From: Flavobacteriales bacterium
GTDB taxonomy: Bacteria; Bacteroidota; Bacteroidia; Flavobacteriales_D; Crocinitomicaceae
DNA length: 49,732 nt
Direction: 5' to 3'
Assembly (NCBI GenBank): GCA_947462255.1
Contig: CANHOA010000025.1
Coordinates: forward strand, 1-49,732
The position numbers and the translations under genes were made by a program. The notes beneath the pieces are model-generated. The model saw nothing but the letters and a program-made list of their open reading frames with translations. It was not told the DNA's origin and searched no databases. The stretch's first letter is position 1. Each line of letters opens with the position of its first letter. This document shows, in pieces, positions 45,902 to 49,732 of the stretch.

Positions 45902-46297
45902 ATGACAATACAAACGATACTTATTCTTGCTGCTACTGGTCTTATGGCGGGTATTTTAAGTGGCTTTGTTGGCGTGGGCGGTGGAATCATTATTGTGCCA
46001 GCTTTGGTATTTCTGTTGGGAATGTCGCAGCATAGTGCGCAAGGAACTTCCTTATTTGTGTTGTGTCTACCGGTTGTCTTCTTGGCTCTTTTTAACTATT
46101 GGAAGGAAGGTCAAGTCAATTGGAAATTTGGATTGATTATCGCCGTAACTTTTTTTGTAGGTGGATTTGTCGGTTCAAAGCTATCGTTAAAACTTTCACC
46201 AAGTCTTGTGCAAATTATATTTGGGCTGATCATGGCGTATGTTTCATTTCGCCTATTATTTGCCGGATTTTCAACGCTTTCTTCCGATGAATCCTGA
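45902..46297 (+). CDS. Half-size TSUP (TauE/SafE) family permease
   Basis: The protein has 131 residues and four hydrophobic segments. It opens with GILSGFVGVGGGIIIVPALVFLLGMSQHSAQGTSL, the signature of the TauE/SafE (TSUP) family. Full TSUP proteins have two such halves (about 250 residues); this one has a single half and must pair with itself or a partner. Half-size forms are known in Bacteroidota. Substrates of the family are usually sulfur-containing anions such as sulfite or sulfonates. Its last 11 nt overlap the start of the M20 gene, so the two are translationally coupled. Confidence 0.85.
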   Translation: MTIQTILILAATGLMAGILSGFVGVGGGIIIVPALVFLLGMSQHSAQGTSLFVLCLPVVFLALFNYWKEGQVNWKFGLIIAVTFFVGGFVGSKLSLKLSPSLVQIIFGLIMAYVSFRLLFAGFSTLSSDES

Positions 46298-47483
46298 GCT
46301 ATTTAGTATTGTTTCCAAACACGCTGAAGCTATTTATCTTAAGGTAAAAGGATATAGGGAGCATCTGCACCAATTTCCTGAATTATCATATCAAGAATTT
46401 GAAACAATGACTTTTGTTTCTGAGCGCTTAAGTGAACTAGGTATTCCACATGAAACAAAGATCGGTGGAACGGGCGTCGTTGGTATTATTCGAAATGAGC
46501 GTCATGCTCTTGATGCTTCTTGTGTTGCGCTAAGAGCTGATCTAGACGCTTTGCCAATCCAAGAGGATAATGACATGTCATATTGTTCTAAGCGACCAGG
46601 AATAATGCATGCTTGCGGTCACGATTTTCATACAGCAACGCTTTTAGGAGTCGCCGAACTATTAATGAGCATTAAAGACGAACTTCCTCATCCCGTAAAA
46701 TTGATTTTTCAGCCCGGGGAAGAGAAAAATCCTGGCGGTGCAACACTGATGATTGCTGATGCTGTGCTCGAAAACCCTAAGGTTTCTCACTTATTTGCCC
46801 TACATGTTTTTCCGGATTTAATGGCAGGAGAGCTTGGATTGAAAGGTGGACTTTATATGGCTTCTTGTGATGAAATTCATTTGTCTATCAACGGTATTGG
46901 TGGACATGGTGCCGTGCCAGCAAAATGTGTCAATCCATTATCTATAGCTGCAGAAATTATCGTGTCAACGGAAGGAATTTTAACAGCTGAAAAACCGCAA
47001 GACGTTCCGCAAGTAATTTCTTTTGGTCGAATGGAAGCTCTTGGTTCAACGAATGTAATTCCTTCTTCAGCTATCTTGAAAGGTACTTTTCGCACCATGG
47101 ATGAGGTATGGCGTAAAAAGGCACACGGTCTAATGACCGAAAATTTTGAAAAGCTCGCTACGAAATATGGAGGAACCATCGATGTCGATATTTCAATTGG
47201 TTATCCATTTTTGCATAATGATGAGGTACTTACCGACAAGGCAAAAAAAAGCTTTGAAACCTTTTTTGGTCCTCAAAATGTAATTGATTTACCCCTGCGA
47301 ATGACTTCTGAAGATTTTTCTTTTTATAGTCAGCTAGCCCCAGTTTGTTTCTATCGTGTTGGTGTTGCGGATAAGAATAAGTCGGTAAATTACGGCGTGC
47401 ATCACCCAAAATTTGATGTTGATCCAATGTCATTACTCATTGCAATGAAATCGTTTGTGACCTGTGCTTTTATAGAAGTATGA
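46287..47483 (+). CDS. M20-family amidohydrolase
   Basis: The product has 398 residues from ATG 46287 (MNPELFSIVSKHAEAIYLK); an upstream in-frame ATG at 46239 would put 16 extra residues inside the TSUP gene and is unlikely. M20D motifs are clear: HLHQFPELSYQEFET, LRADLDALPIQE, the metal-binding MHACGHDFHTATLLG, IFQPGEEKNPGG with the catalytic Glu, and a dimerization domain from about residue 185 (GIGGHGAVPAKCVNP). Relatives cleave N-acyl amino acids (hippurate, IAA-amino acids, N-acetyl-diaminopimelate). The exact substrate is open. It overlaps its neighbours on both sides and is part of an operon. Confidence 0.92.
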   Translation: MNPELFSIVSKHAEAIYLKVKGYREHLHQFPELSYQEFETMTFVSERLSELGIPHETKIGGTGVVGIIRNERHALDASCVALRADLDALPIQEDNDMSYCSKRPGIMHACGHDFHTATLLGVAELLMSIKDELPHPVKLIFQPGEEKNPGGATLMIADAVLENPKVSHLFALHVFPDLMAGELGLKGGLYMASCDEIHLSINGIGGHGAVPAKCVNPLSIAAEIIVSTEGILTAEKPQDVPQVISFGRMEALGSTNVIPSSAILKGTFRTMDEVWRKKAHGLMTENFEKLATKYGGTIDVDISIGYPFLHNDEVLTDKAKKSFETFFGPQNVIDLPLRMTSEDFSFYSQLAPVCFYRVGVADKNKSVNYGVHHPKFDVDPMSLLIAMKSFVTCAFIEV

Positions 47484-47896
47484 TGCGTTTTTTTATTCCC
47501 CTCATATGTTTAATTACCTTGTTTTCGTGTTCTAAAGAAAAGCGATACACTAAAGCAATAAAGGGTACTTGGCAAATTGAGTTGGTGAAGCTACAGGACA
47601 ATGAAGGCTTTTCATTTTTTGACAAACACGCTCTTGGTAGCTTAGTTATCGGTTATAATCAATTGGTGAGTGGCGCTATTTATTCTTCATTCGCAGGTAA
47701 TTCAGGGCAACTAATGGATACCTTTCAACTGGCTGGACATTATTTTTTAACGCTTAAAAACGAAGAAATAAATTTTGTGCTTGGGCAAGACACCCTCAAA
47801 GCGCGCTTATTTTTGCTCACCAATACAGACTTGGAATTTGAATATTACAATGCCTTAAAATCGAAGCGAGTGCGCTACATTTTTAAGAAAATTTAA
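47480..47896 (+). CDS. Small lipocalin-like lipoprotein
   Basis: The protein has 138 residues with a lipoprotein signal (FIPLICLITLFSCSKE, lipobox Cys near 17). The mature chain has AIKGTWQIELVKLQDNEG, then alternating strands and LLTNTDLEFEYYN, reminiscent of the small lipocalin-like fold. Its start (ATG 47480 or 47483) overlaps the stop of the M20 gene (ATGA), so it is co-translated. Ligand unknown. This is the last gene of the LuxE-like/TSUP/M20 run, and 232 nt without a recognisable gene follow. Confidence 0.78.
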   Translation: MMRFFIPLICLITLFSCSKEKRYTKAIKGTWQIELVKLQDNEGFSFFDKHALGSLVIGYNQLVSGAIYSSFAGNSGQLMDTFQLAGHYFLTLKNEEINFVLGQDTLKARLFLLTNTDLEFEYYNALKSKRVRYIFKKI

Positions 47897-48033
47897 TTGA
47901 GCAATTATAAATCATTATAAAAGTGATGAATACTTTTTTAACAGAGTGATTGGAAAATCTAATTCATACTAAAGGCCCTTATTCATAATAAATCTATATT
48001 GAGGCCACAACTCATAAGTGATCAATATATCTT

Positions 48034-48041
48034 TACCTTTG
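48034..48041 (+). promoter_or_regulatory. Possible promoter -7 box for the diheme lipoprotein
   Basis: TACCTTTG, 87 nt upstream of ATG 48129. No TTG lies at the preferred distance. If used, the leader is about 80 nt; I see no clear structure in it. Confidence 0.4.
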
Positions 48042-48128
48042 TAATAGCAGTGGAGACTCTTTTGCCAACTTTCTCAGTTTGTTCGGAAAGGTCTATTCAT
48101 CCAATTGATTGTTAAAACGTAAAACAGC

Positions 48129-48596
48129 ATGAAAACTCAAAAATTAATTGTCATTTCATTTATGCTAACTGTTCTATCTATTTCCTTTTTCTCTTGTGAA
48201 AAAGAAGGGGGCTGTGGGGATACTAACATTAGTGCATCTGGTGGAAATGATAGTCATAATAGCGGACAAAATTGTATGCAGTGCCATACAAATGGCGGCA
48301 AGGGAGAAGGTTGCTTTTCTGCGGCGGGAAGTGTTTATAATAGCGCACTGATTTCACCTGTTAATAGTGGAAAAGTAGAGTTTTTTACACAAGCAAATGG
48401 TGCTGGGCAGTTGATGTATACGATCCAAATTGATTCCTATGGAAACTTTTTCAGCACTGCAGATATGAACCTTGTTGGTTTATTTCCAAGAGTTACAGGG
48501 CCAACAGGCACGCAACAATCCATGTCGACCGGATTGAGTTCTGGAAAATGCAATACCTGCCATAATGTTTCTACCTCAAAGATTTGGGCTGACTGA
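48129..48596 (+). CDS. Diheme c-type cytochrome lipoprotein
   Basis: The protein has 155 residues with a lipoprotein signal (LTVLSISFFSCEKEG, lipobox Cys near 23). There are two covalent haem-binding motifs: CMQCH near 54-58 and CNTCH near 139-143. Between them lies a beta-rich stretch (VEFFTQANGAGQLMYTIQIDSYGNFFSTADM) like a small carboxypeptidase-regulatory-type fold. The overall shape, Cys-x-x-Cys-His at both ends of a beta sandwich, is not that of an ordinary class I cytochrome c. It may be a periplasmic electron-transfer or redox-sensing lipoprotein. No electron-transfer partners are next to it. Confidence 0.82.
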   Translation: MKTQKLIVISFMLTVLSISFFSCEKEGGCGDTNISASGGNDSHNSGQNCMQCHTNGGKGEGCFSAAGSVYNSALISPVNSGKVEFFTQANGAGQLMYTIQIDSYGNFFSTADMNLVGLFPRVTGPTGTQQSMSTGLSSGKCNTCHNVSTSKIWAD

Positions 48597-48761
48597 TAAC
48601 ATAAATTATTCTTCACTATTATTTATCGCGCTCAAAAACAGTTATTTACGTTCTATGTTAACAATAAGACCAGTGTCTTAAAATGGATTTGCTGGTAAAT
48701 TCACTTAGTATTATCAAATAGGGGAAAATAGGAGAACGGACTTGTCTCACGTAAATTTACT

Positions 48762-48790
48762 TTTGCTCAGGTGTTTTTCTTGTACCTTTG
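48762..48790 (+). promoter_or_regulatory. Promoter of the Kelch-like protein gene
   Basis: TTTG at 48762-48765, a 17-nt spacer and TACCTTTG at 48783-48790 fit the Bacteroidota consensus well. The start codon ATG 48796 follows after only 5 nt, so a leaderless message is likely. Confidence 0.6.
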
Positions 48791-48795
48791 AATGT

Positions 48796-49732
48796 ATGCA
48801 TAACAATAGGTTTTTTCTACTTATCACTTTCTTGTTTCTTCTTGTTGCGGGAGTCTCTGCTCAGCTTTTTAGTGTGGAGTTAAAAAAAAGAACTGATTTG
48901 TGTTTTATTGATGCTAAAAAAAATAGCTTACTTATTTTTGACGACTCTATTCACTATACCCAAATTGATTTAACTACTGGTGCAACAAAAGTGCTCCCCT
49001 ATTACAGAGATACTTATGATATTTTTTCTGAATTTGTAAAAGGATACAAAATAGTAACAGACGAGCAGCACCAAGTCTATTTTGTAGACCGCGGCTGTGG
49101 GATTGTATATAAATGGCAGCACGATTCCATTATAAGAATCGATCGCTCTTTCCATCATAAAAATCAATTTTATGGCGATGTTTTTATGCATAATGGAAGC
49201 CCCTACATATTTGGTGGCTATGGGTATTTTTCATTTAAGAACATAATGACGTCTTTTGATTTCGCCACCAAAGAATGGTATAAAGTCACCACTTTAGGAG
49301 ACCAAATTCCCAACGGTGATTTAAATCGGTATGCAACTAAATTGAAAGATAAATTGAACTGTATCGTCTTTAAACAAAACTATACGGGTGATTCAACGCA
49401 AGTTTTTTCATTTGATTTGAATAAATTAAAATGGAGCGTATTAGGGACGCTCAATTTGAAAGTGCGTTTTTCTGATTTTTTCGATAAAACAGAATCCTCT
49501 CCTTTTCTAGTCATGAATCGCTTTGTCTATTATTTAGACTACGAAAACAACAAGATTTCTAAATATTTATTACCTCAAAATTTACAAATCCGTTTTATTA
49601 AAGAATATAGAAATAAAATAATTGCCTTCTCCACTTCACCCAATAGCAGTGGAAATCAGGTTTTGGTCTATAACAAATCTGATTTCTTTAAAAATAAAGT
49701 GGCGACTTGTCCATTATTAAAACCTGCAATCG
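48796..49732 (+). CDS. Exported Kelch-like protein, 3' end beyond window
   Basis: The frame is open from ATG 48796 to the window edge (312 codons seen). A signal peptide is clear (FFLLITFLFLLVAGVSAQ). The mature part has repeated strands that read like a Kelch-type beta-propeller, best seen at YIFGGYGYFSFKNIMTSFDFATKEWYKV (first residue near 136), with a later FSFDLNKLKWSVLG. In Bacteroidota, similar propeller sensors are often fused to a membrane helix and a regulatory domain, but the C-terminus lies outside the window. Function cannot be given. An earlier ATG at 48792 is out of frame and stops at once. Confidence 0.75.
   Translation, partial: MHNNRFFLLITFLFLLVAGVSAQLFSVELKKRTDLCFIDAKKNSLLIFDDSIHYTQIDLTTGATKVLPYYRDTYDIFSEFVKGYKIVTDEQHQVYFVDRGCGIVYKWQHDSIIRIDRSFHHKNQFYGDVFMHNGSPYIFGGYGYFSFKNIMTSFDFATKEWYKVTTLGDQIPNGDLNRYATKLKDKLNCIVFKQNYTGDSTQVFSFDLNKLKWSVLGTLNLKVRFSDFFDKTESSPFLVMNRFVYYLDYENNKISKYLLPQNLQIRFIKEYRNKIIAFSTSPNSSGNQVLVYNKSDFFKNKVATCPLLKPAI

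Noticed and set aside
46239..46286. Upstream ATG for the M20 gene
   Set aside because: It would lie inside the TSUP coding region; MNPELFSIV at 46287 is a natural start with an 11-nt overlap.
1..49732. CRISPR arrays, tRNA or rRNA genes, insertion sequences, phage genes
   Set aside because: No regularly spaced direct repeats, no clover-leaf or rRNA core sequence, and no transposase, integrase or phage structural motif was seen.

Overview
This window looks like the chromosome of a gliding-type Bacteroidota bacterium, most likely in the Flavobacteriia (family uncertain). The evidence is five large secreted proteins with type IX secretion (T9SS) sorting domains, a PorP/SprF-family partner protein, many small lipoproteins, low G+C outside the first 2 kb, and recurrent promoter boxes of the Bacteroidota type (TAnnTTTG). 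I see no tRNA, rRNA, CRISPR array, insertion sequence or phage gene.

Layout. 1-7062: the 3' end of a nonribosomal peptide synthetase (NRPS) cluster. It holds the end of an epimerization domain, then a complete C-A-PCP-TE terminal module, then a small frameshifted gene remnant and a 4'-phosphopantetheinyl transferase. 7106-16017 (minus): a PorP/SprF-OmpA fusion and two tandem paralogous giant T9SS type B cargo proteins. 16039-20731 (minus): housekeeping genes for pyruvate dehydrogenase E2 and E1 alpha, Lgt, TrhO and a single-domain rhodanese. 20848-21330: a small acidic protein. 21337-27313 (minus): a CotH-kinase/lamin-tail T9SS cargo protein, a DMT-type transporter and RibD. 27421-29625: the GTPases Era and Der. 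29643-35092 (minus): two related T9SS type B proteins. 35150-37944 (minus): an M1 peptidase and a DUF6702-like protein. 38102-43090: a TylF-like methyltransferase, a LysM protein, AhcY, ferrochelatase and a transglutaminase-like protein. 43277-49732 (plus): a phosphodiesterase-like lipoprotein, a LuxE-type acyl-protein synthetase preceded by a truncated copy of its own 5' end, a half-size TSUP permease, an M20 amidohydrolase, two lipocalin-like lipoproteins, a diheme lipoprotein and a secreted Kelch-like protein cut by the window edge.

The outstanding observation is in the NRPS. Its last adenylation domain is split between core motifs A5 and A6 by about 517 residues that read as a complete PLP-dependent decarboxylase of the PanP (aspartate 1-decarboxylase) type. 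That enzyme would make beta-alanine from L-aspartate. The surrounding adenylation domain has a specificity code (V-D-W-V-T-S-I-A-D-K by my hand alignment to GrsA) that closely resembles the beta-alanine code: valine replaces the usual Asp235 and an Asp sits at 236. The module therefore appears to make its own unusual building block, load it onto its own carrier domain, condense it with an upstream D-residue and release the product. I know of no described adenylation domain interrupted by a decarboxylase, and none interrupted at this site.

Other points worth attention: a frameshifted FISUMP-like fragment right after the NRPS; a truncated duplicate of the start of the LuxE-like gene, promoter box included; several genes whose -7 box lies only 4-8 nt from the start codon, suggesting leaderless transcripts; and duplicated, module-shuffled T9SS cargo genes.
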